Below, one piece after another: positions 23,522 to 36,093 of a stretch of DNA of 64,000 nucleotides. Below the pieces are notes generated by a model that searched no databases, was not told the origin of the DNA, and worked only from the letters and a program-made list of their open reading frames with translations. Position 1 is the stretch's first letter; each line of letters begins with the position of its first letter. The position numbers and the translations under genes were made by a program. The stretch comes from Prosapia bicincta (Eukaryota; Arthropoda; Insecta; Hemiptera; Cercopidae): the NCBI GenBank assembly GCA_036971475.1, contig JBAIZL010000063.1, positions 1,461,790 through 1,525,789 on the forward strand, written 5' to 3'.

Positions 23522-26500
23522 ATTACGTTTGCGAATTATCATTATTTTAAAACCTTTGCTACATATATACACCCTTAAATACACACATTATTTTAAAAAA
23601 ATGATTGGATTTAGAATAAATATGGTAGCCACAATACTGAAGTAGGTCACCTCTGATCCGGATGGGGCTAATTTAGAGCTAGATCTATGGGCTTAGTTGT
23701 TTTAAAGATAGTTTTAGTTACTTCTCACAGGTAGGACTGAAGTTTCTAAATGAATTTATGAGACTTCTCAACGTCAAACATCCTTAGCTTCTTGCAAAAA
23801 CATTATTTGTGGTTTCATTTATGGGACCAATAAAAAAAGGAATTTACGGTACACCCGGATACCTACTAAGATACTATAAATTAATTTATCAATGAGAAGT
23901 GGTCATAATAATTATTGAGTTTACATTGATGTAAATGGAAATATTATTGATAGAGAAAAAACACGTTCTTGTTCATAACAACTAATGTCTTTCAAATATA
24001 TTTTGATTATTTATTATAAACGGATATCCTAGACAAAGTTAAAAGCAATGTGTACGAGGTTACACAAACTTTAAAAAAAATTCTCTTCAAAATGTACGCT
24101 GATATATATTTATGACGTTCAGACCTAATATATTTTACGGATATATTTTAAATCATGTTCCAAAAATTTGACAATACTACAATTTGTAATCTGTGCTTAC
24201 AATCGTTGTTATGTGGAAATTTTTAACATAAATTATGCTTGAATTGTATTTTTGTCATCAAAATTGTTTCATGAACACAATTAAAAATATGTTCTAAAAA
24301 TATATTTTGATTTCACTTCTTTTCATGTGACAAGAAATGGGTTTCCTTCATAAAAACTTTTCATTGAAATAATTATTATAATCAAAATTCATTTCAAACT
24401 TTGATCGAAAGCTGTTTATCAATGATTGTTTTTAATATCCCCATGATGTCTCTCGTCAATATTCATCGCTGCTCCGCTAACGTGAGGTAATTTTTAAATA
24501 ACTAATTGGAAGGCTCTAAGTATGCAAACCTGAGCAGTAATGTTACTCATTTGGTCACAATTTATTTGGAACGTGATATTTTGATTAATCCTAATTTTAA
24601 ATGATACTCTTAAAATTTTACGTTTTCTACTAATTATAAGATAATTGATAATATAACAATAAATAAGTTGAATATTTCGACCCTATAACGTATTTGTTAC
24701 GTTTTATTAAATAAATGATAACCCTGTTGAATATTAAATGAAAAACTGTATGTAGTTATTGCTACGTTTCGGAAACAAATTGTTATTTTTATCAAGCCTG
24801 TAAAAAGTATTACATTGGTTGTAAAATACAGGTACACTCAAAACAATAATTTAAAACTTTTAAAAAAATCCCACTGAATTAACCCACTAATAAGGGGAAA
24901 GTCATCTAAAATAATTTTAAAACGTGTAACAAAACAGAAAACAACAATATTGTTGTTTTTTTACTAAAATTTCATTTTAGTAAATATGTATTTTAGCAAA
25001 TATATTTTAAATAATGCCACAGGGAGACCCACAAGTATCGTTAGATATTTGTTCCTTCGTTTTAAAACACCCGCTAGGCTTCTTGTACCTAAGTACAATA
25101 TTCTAATATCTACATTCTTTCTGATCGTGTCTTAGATTGTAATCATCCTTTACATGTTTTGCATTAAACCCCATTAGGCTTAGCTCATGTGTAAACCTCT
25201 CACTAAATATACTACAAAGTTGCTAATTAATTTAGGACAAGGAGAATCTCATCTTCCAGGAATTATTTATATATGTAATTAGGAGGGGCTTCCTTCCGTT
25301 AAACAGAAAAAAATCATTTACTATGCGAATATGGTCTATTTAAATTTTGGAGTTTTCAAACCATTGGTGGGTAAACTGGTTTGTGCTCTGTAAATTTATT
25401 CCGTTAGATGCCCCGACTCCTAGATTCAATAAACCTGAAGTAGATAAGGTTATTGTGCATTTACAGTACTTGCACGGTCAGACGGGGTAGCTATGTGGTA
25501 GATATAACTTGGTCGATTTACTTGTCTCATGTAGTTTTGGGGTTAGTACTGAGCTCACCCAGTTTACCCATATCAAAACTTAAGTTCTCGCCAGAGCAGG
25601 TAGGCCAAGTAGCAATCTTTATAGTAAGGTTTTATAACACGCATATAAAGTAACACAGGATTGGGGTTACAATGTCTCTAATGGGGGAGGTCCAACATGT
25701 GGAAGTTGATAATTTAAAGTTAAATTCATTTAGATAAATTCATATACTCTATTCTAGATTCTTCCAATTTTTGGTCTATCTTTGTATTCTCACTAAAAGG
25801 TTTCGTAGGATCTGCCTTTCCCCAATTTTCTTCTTTTCATCGTATGGTTATTAAGTTTTTTTCACAAACTAGAATACGATTTCTCTAAAAGTATTAATTT
25901 TTCTGTTTCTGTACATTAGTCAGTAAGATTGGACTATTTCACAAGTACAAATCCTATTTGGAGCAATTATCTCACTTTAGAGGAATACTTGGAGCTCTAA
26001 GTTCTGTGCGTTTCTGGCACTATTGGACTATGGGTCACATAATTAAAATATTTTTAGTTTTTTTAATTTTTATTCATTCAATATATTTCTAGCAATAATA
26101 ACATTGATTATTGAACCATTGTTTTTATAAATTAACAAATTTATAAATGTTATATATTTCAAGATTAATAACGATTGCAATTTATTTGAAATAAGTTTAG
26201 GCATTCAACATGCTCTTTCTGACGGCATTAAACATTTATCTGCCATTTTGCGAACGTTTATAACTATACAATAATCATTTTAATTACACTTTTAATATAT
26301 AAAAAGTGCATATTGTTATGATTAAAATAAGTTCAATAAATCCTGTGTTTATATTTCATGAATAATTTTTTGAATAAATGAAATATTTTAAACCAAGAAT
26401 AAAATGTAGATAAATTAATTTTCCTCGAATTTATATGTTATATACACTCACAAAATAAGATTGGACTTACAACCATAAAAGGTTTCATATCTGAAGGATT

Positions 26501-27440
26501 TCGTTTTATATTACACAGTGTCCTTAGAAACCTTTGCTTGTAAATAGGAAAAGGAACGAAGTAAAACAATTTACCAGGTCCGCTGGTACTTTAGTTACCG
26601 AAGAAAATTAAACCTTGGTGTAGAAAAACTTTATAAAACTAGACGCCATTTTTACAGCAGCTCGTCCAAGGCCAATTCCATATCCATACAAAAAAGTAGG
26701 CTAATTATTGTTTCACGATATAATATATAAAGATAACAAAAACGGAAAGCACATAGTTAATTTGCAAACAAAGTAGAGAAGCATGAAGAACAAAACCGTA
26801 TGTATTTCACTATATCGAAATGTAAATAACAAAAACCATTGCGTTTACGCTGATTGCTAATTTGTACATGTACAAAGAGTATGCATTCACTTAGCTAACA
26901 CGATAATACAATTATTGCGACACGAGAATCTTAAAGGGTTTCTTAATTAAAACAGAAGGAGCTTGAATGTTTTGTTTCAGAGTCATTCTCAAGAGCGGAT
27001 TAAATAAGTCGAGGTGGACTTTAATTAAACTATTAAGCATTCATTGGCTGAAACGCTATTCACTAAAGGCAGTGGTACTAGACATTGATCATTAATTAAA
27101 TCTTGAAGCGTTTTGAGAGATTAACTCGTGATTATAGAATGAACAAAAAACCAATTTTAACAGAAATATTTAGCTACGTTTAAGAAATTACTTCCATTTC
27201 AACAACATTGTTGCCAAACATATTGTATTTTACAAAATGAAAAAATCATTCTTACGCTACTCAACTCTTAGGATAACAAATATATTTGATATAATGTTAT
27301 GTGATTTTATATTCCCACTTCTATTAAACTAGCAGAGTAAGAGAATGTTTTTTACATGTAGAAGTTTTCTACTAAATTCTCGTTTTATCAAAATTTTAAA
27401 TTAAACCTATTTTACCATAACTATAATATTTTATATTCTA
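23522..27440. other. Unassigned AT-rich DNA
   Basis: Nearly 4 kb with no recognised family. The frame at 25453-25653 has a non-ATG start and no motif. No microsatellite longer than about 20 bp was seen here, in contrast with the flanking regions. Confidence 0.45.
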
Positions 27441-27454
27441 TTATTTTGTTTTTT

Positions 27455-28920
27455 ATTGGGAAATTCGAATGTATTACTGATAAATAATAAGAAATAATAA
27501 ATGAATAGGGGTGAATATGGGTAGATACAAATCCCCTGGTACAGATGACGTTAAACATTATCCTATGTGTGGCCGGTAGTTTTAATACAGAACCTTAACT
27601 TCGCCAACTCTCCAACGACGTCTAAATTTGAAGCATATTTTTGACACGTTTAGTAAAATATAGAGAAATTAAAGCTAACCGATTGCAGTTCACAGGCTAG
27701 GAGAGCTAGTCACTACAATTAATTTGTATAAAGTCTAGCCTAGGGATAAATCTTGTCATTCTTTGTTGTAATTTGTTGCTTCAAGAGAGTTTATTTTCTA
27801 ATATTTCACGCATTAAGACTAGACATTTGTGACTTCTAAGTGATATTTATCTCGAAACTTAGAGGATAAATGGAGAAAGAAACATAATTATAGTTTTAAC
27901 ATAACGGAACCGTTAATAGTTTTTATGTCAACTGGAGTGAGAAGTATCGGTTTTACAAGGCGCCAGGGAGCAGTTGATGATCTTTGTAAAGATATGTAAA
28001 TACTCTATATAATTAGTGTATTATTGTGTACCTACGAAAAGAACAATAAAAGCTAGAATCTGATGTCAACTACAAATCCTAAGTAACTTTTAATTTGTTT
28101 TTAGTAATCATGATTACAATAATCAAATAAGAAATATTGAATAACTTAGGTGAAAAATAACAAATATCAATATTGCAGCCATTTTGGTTTTAATTTCAAG
28201 GTTATTCGAATGTATGGCTACTAAGGAATAAGAAATATTAAAGACAAAGGGGTGAACATGGGTAAGAACAAAATCCCCTGGTACAGATAACATCTGGCAT
28301 AATCCTATGTGCGACTGGTATTTATGATATAGTACCTTACCTACACCCATTCTCCAATGGAGACAATAATTGAAGCGTATATTTGTTACGTTTATTAAAG
28401 TTAGAGAAACGAAAGCTAACCGATTGAAGTTTATATGGCATGACAGCTAGAATATTGTCATTCTTTGATCAATTTATTTGCTTCAAGAGAGTTTATTTTC
28501 TGATATGTTACGCATAACACTAGACCTCTGTGATTTCTAAGGGATATTTATCGGCTCTCGAAACTTACACTATATATAAGGTATATATTTATGGTCGTTG
28601 ATCTTCTGTCAGACAACTAGACATAACAAAATAATTATGAGTTTTTATGACAACTGGAGTGAAAAGCTCTATACCGGGTTTATTAGGTGTCTGTCAGTGG
28701 TTAATATTTTTTTGTAAAAATATGTAAATACTGTATATATTTAGCGAATTAATTTATACAAACGAAATGAAAATTATAAGTGGGAGCCTAGCATCTAAAT
28801 TTAATTACAAATCCTCAGTAACTTTTAATTTGTTTCTACTAATTATGAACAGTAGGCATATAACAAATAATGAAATAACTACGCTACTTAATAACAAATA
28901 CAAATATTGGACTAAAATGA
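27455..28920 (+). repeat. Diverged ~740-bp tandem duplication
   Basis: About 27455-28194 and 28195-28920 align in the same orientation at an offset of 735-742 bp. Shared blocks include atcccctggtacagat (27531, 28273), gaaagctaaccgattg or its near match, gcttcaagagagtttatttt, tttttatg.caactggagtga and agtaacttttaatttgttt (28082, 28817). Identity looks like roughly 70-80% by eye, so the duplication is old. No frame is conserved between copies, so it appears non-coding. Confidence 0.7.
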
Positions 28921-30047
28921 AACATATAATATTTAGTGCTTTATACGTGAGCATATTATTGTAGCCAAGTACTACTTAATAGACATGAGTAATTATTTCG
29001 TACCCATTGTGTCCGCGGCATGCCTGTAATCAGATCCGCAATGGGTTAAATCTAATGAGGCAAGGTAAAGTCAGAGGCTAGCAGTGCAAGGGTAATTCTT
29101 AATGTAAATCTGATCTAAATAAAAATAAAGAGATGTGTCGGTTTTTTTTTTTTGGTTTCAATAAATCGAATTGGAACAGTAATTTTTAAATATTAACTCA
29201 GAATTAACAGAATCCAATAATATATTATTTAATGTAGGAAGTAAAACACTTGTAACTTCCGTATAAACAGGACACATTAAGAGAGTTTGGTCAATGTGTG
29301 ATCGTATGAGCATGAATGGCATGATAGAACGTACAATAATATAGATCATACCTAGTTTAGTTTCGTTTAGACATAACACATTAGTCAAACTTATAAACAC
29401 TTGTAATTGTATTCTATAATAAAATTGCATTAATTACATTTTATAATACATATTATGTAAGGTTAAAAATGACGTTTTGAAACAATAACATATTTCTCAG
29501 AATTACACCAAAAAGACTTTAAGAAGCGATATATCCGACAAACACTAGAAAAACAACAACAGAGTCAATGTTTTGAAAAGAAATGTAATCTGAAACTTAA
29601 CAAAGAAAATCTCTTGCAAACATTGTCAGATGGCTTTGTCACTGAAAGGTTTACTCATGTGGAAACTTTTGAAGTAAGGGCACATTTATGGCTCGAAGTA
29701 AACTATTTATTAACTATATTGTAGTGAATTTAAAAATATAGCAATATCTTGAGGCACTATCATATCTATTATGTATACAAATAATGAAGAGAAAAAAATA
29801 TAGACCATGATAAATATCAAAAACATTTTATTAAATAGATAGGTTTCGTTTATTATAATGGTGAATCTGAAAACTATTTTAAAATGATTATTTGTCAACC
29901 ATTATAGTAAAAATGAAAGTAAATAATCTTATACATATTAAGATATATCAGAAGAACTGTGTATTACTCATTATAAATATTTATATAAAAATTTATATAA
30001 GCAAAATATTATTAATATAGTCCTACTGATCTTCTTTTCTGTTACGA

Positions 30048-30048
<1 letters not shown>
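28921..30048. other. Unassigned AT-rich DNA
   Basis: Includes a run of 13 T near 29142 and short frames without motifs. Nothing assigned. Confidence 0.5.

Positions 30049-30123
<75 letters not shown>
30049..30123. repeat. (TA)n microsatellite upstream of Penelope-like element
   Basis: About 37 TA units ending about 75 bp before the first recognisable residues of the retroelement protein. Confidence 0.97.
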
Positions 30124-30127
<4 letters not shown>

Positions 30128-30197
30128 AATAGTTACTATCTGGATGTAATTAAAAACTGAAAAATAATGGAAAAATAATACAATCTGAATAAATAAT

Positions 30198-31639
30198 TCA
30201 GATTATATAGACAAGATGAAGGAGATCCTTAATGATGAAAATTACAAAGTTGTTAATAACGATCTGGCCACCTACTTGGAAAAGACTACCAGGCGGATTA
30301 TTAAACAGACTCCTATTGATGAGGAAACTCAATCCAGGATAATTCCTCGGGAAAAGTCTAGTAGATGTCCTAAGTTATATGGTTTACCTAAAATCCATAA
30401 ACCGGGCACTTCTAAGAGACCTATAGTGAGTGCTAATAATTCACCTCTTCAGAAACTGGAGAAATATTTGACTAAACTTATGCAGCCATTGGTTCATAAG
30501 GCTGATTCTTATATCAAGATTTCTGAACATTTTATCCAAGTGCTGCAAGGAATCCAAGTTGAAGAAAGTGACATAATGGTTAGCTTGGATCTCAAGTCAT
30601 TGTTCCCGAGCGTTCCCATTGATGAAGTGCTTCAGATGATGTCTATTTTTGAAGAGCTCCCTTCGCATGTCTTGGATCTGGCTAGTCACTGTATCAAAAA
30701 CACTTACTTTTTGTTTAATGAACAGTTTTACAGGCAACTTGATTGTGCCACTATGGGATCTTCACTTTCTCCAGCTGTAAACAATATTTTTATGACGTTC
30801 TTTGAGCAAGACGCCCTGTATGATGCTTTTCTCAGGCCTAAAGCTTGGTTTCGTTATGTGGATGACGTCTTTATGATTTGGCAACAATGTGGCACAGAAC
30901 TTGATAAGTTTATTACGTACCTCAACTTTCGCCACTCCAGGATATTTTTCACTTTGGAACTGGAGAGTGATGGCTGCTTGCCGTTTCTGGACGTTTTGGT
31001 TAGGAAGGGTCAGAATGGTTGTGTTCACCATTCGGTCTACAGAAAACCGACTCATACCAATAGATATCTTAACGCTGAGTCACATCACCACCCATCTCAG
31101 ATCCAGGCTGTCGCTGACACACTCTTCTCTCGGTCTCACAAGTTAATAGACATCGATTCGAGGAACCAAGAACTTATTACTTTGAGAGAGGTGCTTGGAA
31201 GCAGTAACTATAAGGAATATGCCATTAATAAAGCGTTACACCGCCAAAGTGTCCTTCCTGTTGACGTGGACGAAAAAGAGACTGAGAAAGCTGATACTGT
31301 AATCTGCCCTTTATTAAAGGAACCACTGATAGTATTGGCAGACTCTTTAGGTGGCATGGTTTACGTTCCGTTTACAAACCTTACATCAACATCGACAAGG
31401 TTGTTGGTAACGCCAAAGATAAGATTTTCTTGTAAAACCATGATGTTTACAGCGTTTCTTGTGGAGTTTGTAAGAAATAGTACATTGGCCAAACGAACAG
31501 ACGTATCTCAGCTAGGCTTGAGGAGCACAAACTGGACCTTAAAAACAAGCAGAAAACTCTGTACAGGCACCACTGCAATACAGGGCATACCATTGATTTC
31601 CAATCTTGCCGACAGAAGTACAATATCAATATTATATAG
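30198..31639 (+). pseudogene. Penelope-like element, RT + GIY-YIG, broken
   Basis: Known family: Penelope-like elements encode a reverse transcriptase followed by a GIY-YIG endonuclease. From the ATG at 30216 the frame gives KLYGLPKIHKPG (residues 53-64), SLDLKSLFPSVP with the motif A Asp (125), CATMGSSLSPAVNN (177-190), YVDDVF (214-219) with both catalytic Asp, LPFLDV (255-260) and YRKPTH. Near 31300 homology leaves this frame, which runs on to 31682 as missense. It continues shifted, as LPFIKGTTDSIGRLF (31304 onward), then DVYSVSCGVCKK and YIGQTNRRISARLEEHK, with in-frame stops at 31433 (TAA) and 31478 (TAG, just before YIG) and an end at 31637. So RT looks complete in its core, but the N-terminal region is missing and the endonuclease is disabled. 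(TA)n lies on both sides. Confidence 0.93.
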
Positions 31640-31849
31640 TATGGTTGAAAGAAATATATTTTATCAATATATCTTCCATTGAAATTACCTCATTTTTTGC
31701 GACAGATTATTTCATTATTTAAAATAAGTTACCTAAAACAATTTATGTGTATCTCAGACTCAAAATATTTAGGTCAATATTTTTCTACTGTATTAACTAA
31801 AAATACAAGATACATTTGCTTTATAATAAAAAATTTATATTTTATGTAT

Positions 31850-31851
<2 letters not shown>
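31640..31851 (+). other. Probable 3' sequence of the Penelope-like element
   Basis: AT-rich DNA between the GIY-YIG stop and the next TA tract; no ctgaaga-type hairpin seen. Its assignment to the element rests on position only. Confidence 0.3.

Positions 31852-31906
<55 letters not shown>
31852..31906. repeat. (TA)n(GT)n microsatellite
   Basis: About 43 bp of TA then about 12 bp of GT. Confidence 0.95.
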
Positions 31907-32003
31907 ATTCTTGTGTATTAATAAAGAACATAAGTCAAAATAAAAATACAAGAATTATAATAGAATTTACAATTGTAAATACACAATTCAATACACAAGA
32001 ATA
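31907..32003. mobile_element. ttcttgtgtatt family, copy 3
   Basis: It begins attcttgtgtattaataaag, continues with agtcaaaataaaaatacaag, contains the palindromic tttacaattgtaaat and ends aatacacaagaat, the inverse of its start. As with copies 1 and 2, TA tracts lie on both sides. Inferred to be an inverted end remnant linked to Penelope-like elements; it has no coding content. Confidence 0.45.
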
Positions 32004-32023
32004 TATATACATATATGTATATA

Positions 32024-32080
<57 letters not shown>
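32001..32080. repeat. (TA)n microsatellite
   Basis: TA array with cata and gtat variants at its left. Confidence 0.95.
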
Positions 32081-32269
32081 GTTTTCCTTTACGGATAGAA
32101 AAATATAATGCGTAGTTATTATCCAGAGTGCATTCATTCATTTTGCAGTGCATAAAATCGCAGTTCCGACGTTTTGCTAGAATCTCATCTAGCATTAAGA
32201 AAGGCAGAAAACTATGCTCAAATATGTATAAACAAAATATCTCTAAAACACTCCTACTTAAGAAAACAA

Positions 32270-32665
32270 TGACAAATTTTGTATTCCCTGCTTTTTAATA
32301 AATAATTACAAATATTATAAATAAACGATTTACAACTTAAACGACAACATAAAATCAACTGTTTTATAAAATCATATGTCGTCCCTTATTATAAACCAAA
32401 TGGTATACAGTAACTATATTGCATACCATGCCCCTTCTGTAAAATCGTTTTCTCCCATATAAAAACTAAAATTAATTAATGCAATTTAATTAATGAATTC
32501 ATATGTGATAAAACTTAGATAACATCAAGTGTCTTCTTGTACAAGTTAAAAAAAAATGTATTTGAACATGAGTGGATGAATGAAAAGTATTGTATTAGCG
32601 ATTGCAAATTTGTTTATAATTTACAAAATAGGGACAGTATGAACTATCATAAGGCTTTAAAAAGG
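32270..32665 (+). repeat. CAGCTG-core repeat, copy 4
   Basis: Contains ctttttaataaataattaca, the core acataaaatcaactgtttta (about 32347) with right arm tatgtcgt, cataccatgccccttctg, and the tail with gaacatgagtggatgaat and attagcgattgcaaatttg. The TA seed is not expanded here. The palindrome arms differ from those of copies 1 and 3 partly in matched positions. Confidence 0.6.
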
Positions 32666-34461
32666 TTTGTTAAAATAAAATTATTTAAAATATTTTAATG
32701 TCCCAACAAATGTAACGACTTATTTTATCCTTTACTTTTTAATATAGTTAAAAGAACAATTAAAATATGTTTATGATCTTGATTTATCGAGTCTTCGGTA
32801 TTTTTTAATTGCTTAAAATATATTAAATTCAATATTTGCTGAAGATTTTTAAATTGTTAGTACTAAGAAACAAGAATATTTGAAATTAAGGTGCAAATGT
32901 AAACTGTATGTTATTATTGACGTTTCAGGCCGTGAATCAAGCTTCCCTAACAAGGTATACTTTACATCTGTTCAAATCTGTTATAACACTTACGAGGGTA
33001 AATGTTAAAGTAGTCCTACTGTGGTAAAGAGGTGCTTTAAATAAGATTTCAATTTGCCAGTCAAATAAAATCAAAATCAGCTGTACTATCCCACAAGGTG
33101 TATATAATTTTGCTCATAATTAGTTTCGTGTGAAAAAATAATAAGTAAAAAACTAACCTACATTTGTTGCTCAAGCAGATGTAATTAAATACATGTATTG
33201 AAGATATACTGTGAAAGTTGTGTTAATTAGATAGTTGGTGAATAGTTCTGATGGTTTGCTGTATAATCAAATCTAAAATATCTTTGAATTCATATAAGTA
33301 ATTCTATTTTTGTCATGTCGTATGTTTACTTACTCGTGTGTTACAAGTAGTTATGTTTGCCTCAAATTAGTATTACGTATTCCATATTTCAAGTATGTAT
33401 TTCAATATTTTAGAGTACACTTACTTATTGTCCTGCATATGATTCTTTTGAATGAAAATTTTAATAATTTTATAAATAATATTTGCACTTAATATCATTG
33501 TATGTCGTACTAAAGCCATCTAAAAAATTTTACCTTAGGGTTCTCTTAATGAGATTCAAGACTAAACGTTTTCTAGAATCCATGCAAATACACTGAAGGG
33601 AAATCCAAGCTTTATGTTTCATTTATATCAGCGAAGCCTTTACTTTCCATTGTAACTACTTTAAATGTAATTACTGTAAGAAATTTAGTAAAGGGATAGT
33701 TTAATTTTAACTGAACATGTCTAACAAAATTTTATAAACCTTTTTTTGATACATTTTATAGTAAACCCGATTTAAAATAAAATGAAAACATAATACCCCT
33801 AGAAATTTCGTTACAATAAATGGAACCTGCTTTTTATTTATTAGATTTTTTCTTATCTATAAGACCAAATTTTTTATATTGTAACGATTGATTTCCTGTC
33901 GTAGAAAATGCTAATAAAACTGTTCCAAATTTATCATCAAGATTGAAATTATTAGAAAAGAAAATGAAAGTATGTAGAGGTTTAGTAATTTTGATTTCCA
34001 ATAAAACTCATACTGGAAATAAAATGTTATGTATAGTTGTCGTTTTGTCTTTCTTTTTTCTTTGCCTATCACTAATAAAAGAGTTGCCATTAAAATTATT
34101 ATCTTTCCTTACATTTATATATGGTAATAGAATAACAATCCTTTCGTATAATAATTTAATATTTTAGAACTATATCTAAGAATAACTAATGATCTAGGAT
34201 ATAACAATATGTAGTCTCATGTTATTAAATAAATACTAATTGTGTGTTAAGGTTGGTTTATACAAACATTAACAGCGTTTTAATAATATAATATAAATAA
34301 TTAGTCAACGAATGTTTCCTTTAGGGAGTGGACGAATTTCCATTTGGACATTGAGATTTGATGCTGCATCGCTTAAAATATTTTTTAATTACTGAAACCT
34401 AGAACTGAACGACCTAGTTTAACGTAAAAGCTATTAATGTAAAACGACCGCAGTAATATAT
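32666..34461. other. Unassigned AT-rich DNA
   Basis: Short frames at 33310-33492 and 33943-34167 show only the Ile/Leu/Phe bias of AT-rich chance frames. Nothing else recognised. Confidence 0.5.
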
Positions 34462-35558
34462 TGTAACGGGTCAAGCTCTTCTTACTAATCTTTATTAAAA
34501 ATTAGTGTTAATTACTAATTAACAAATTAAATAACCTTACTTACCAGGGCTTCTAGTTCTCCGTCATAGCTCAGGCAAAAACTGTCTGTCTATGGCGGTA
34601 TTCTTATCTTGAAGGTAGAACTAGATTACTTGAAATGATAATTTAAAGCTTTAAAATACAAGGTTAAACAATTTATTAATCAATGACAAATTACAAAAGA
34701 ACAAATGATACCAATGTGTCGAGTAATTAACTTTTATTACTGCTAACTATTCCATACATTTTAATTACTTAATAACCTTTAAAATGTATTTATATCGAGA
34801 AGGTAGTAACTTACGTTTTCTGATTTAATTTTAGAAATGAATATTCTAAGGACAATTTCTACCGTTCATGTGTTAACCGTTTATCAATTAAAATTCAACG
34901 TAGTTAACATTAAAATACATTTTCTTTATTATTATCTAAAACGTACCTGGTTGTGCACATTACCTCTAAAACACTATAGCACATATCACTAAACATTTCC
35001 CATGGCTTTTGTACACTAATAACTGCACATCGCTCCTGGAATCAGCGCTTTTATACAAAAAATGATATAAACTTTTACTTATTTGGAACACATAAATAAT
35101 CGCTTCTGATTTCTTCTTTCGTTGCATTTATAAAATTTTGTACCGGCCTTGACTACTTAAATTTTGAATACTGGAAGCTTACAAATCTCTAAGTTATGTC
35201 CGAAAGTGCCATGACGTCTGTTCCGTTCGGGAACCTCTGGGTGACTGGGGCTTCTGCAAGGGCATGCCAACGGAATTTCCCACCCTTACTTAATATTTTG
35301 AATTTTTTTATTGGTGCATCGGATCAGGCGATATCAGACCATGTTTACGTCACATGGCGTGATGTGCGTAATTACCTCAAGTTACTAACTCGTACGATAT
35401 TTTTCTATTTCGCCCGCTAGGAGCGTTCACCACTTACGCTAGCTTCCCAATGTGCACCAATAAAACAAAAAAAAATTTATATTGAGACGATATAATTATT
35501 AAACAAAAATTAAATATCTAAATGAATTTATATGTAACACCTTATTTTAAGAGTTACA
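34462..35558 (-). mobile_element. 1.1-kb solo-LTR-like element, copy 2
   Basis: Same ends as copy 1: tgtaacgggtc at the left, taagagttaca at the right. Minus-strand promoter-type signals are well kept: tgacgtaa in the complement of tttacgtcacat near 35345, and caccaat near 35315. The seven-codon frame encodes MALSDIT and the splice-donor match cag|gtacgt is at 34941-34949. The right-hand ORF at 35196-35420 (plus) is read against the element's inferred transcription and is probably chance. Flanks are tatat at the left and ttttc at the right, so no target duplication is visible. Confidence 0.6.
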
Positions 35559-36093
35559 TTTTCTCTTGTCGACCTGAAAAGAAAATTTTTGTTCGACATT
35601 ACATCTTATTTCTACTTCAACATTTTATACATGAGTGTGTGCATGTGTGCAATCCCCTTTTACAATTGAGGAAAATATACACTATATAATGCTCGAACGT
35701 ACTATAGTATAAGTATAAACAATCTTCAGGACAATGGATGTTTTTGTTTACCTACATTCTCAACTATGAAATGCGTGGTATTCCCACTAGCGCTTGACAA
35801 AGTATACAACAACAGAAGTACATCTGCTTTCTCACGCATAGGCTCTTTTACAAATGTACCAATTTGACAACGTTCTAATTTATTCTTTGCAAAGACATTC
35901 TACACATTTCACATTTTAAAACTTTTAAAATATTACACACTTTAATTACTTTCATTAACTTTTACGAATACAAATTTATATCTTTTCAATTTTTATATTC
36001 TTCACTCTCTCAATTCCTTATTAATTTTCAATCAAATTATTTCTTTATTAAAAAAACCCTTCAAATCATTTATTAATTAAATTTTCCTCAAAA

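Noticed and set aside
30762..31146. Other-frame ORFs inside the Penelope-like element.
   Set aside because: They are shadows of the RT frame.
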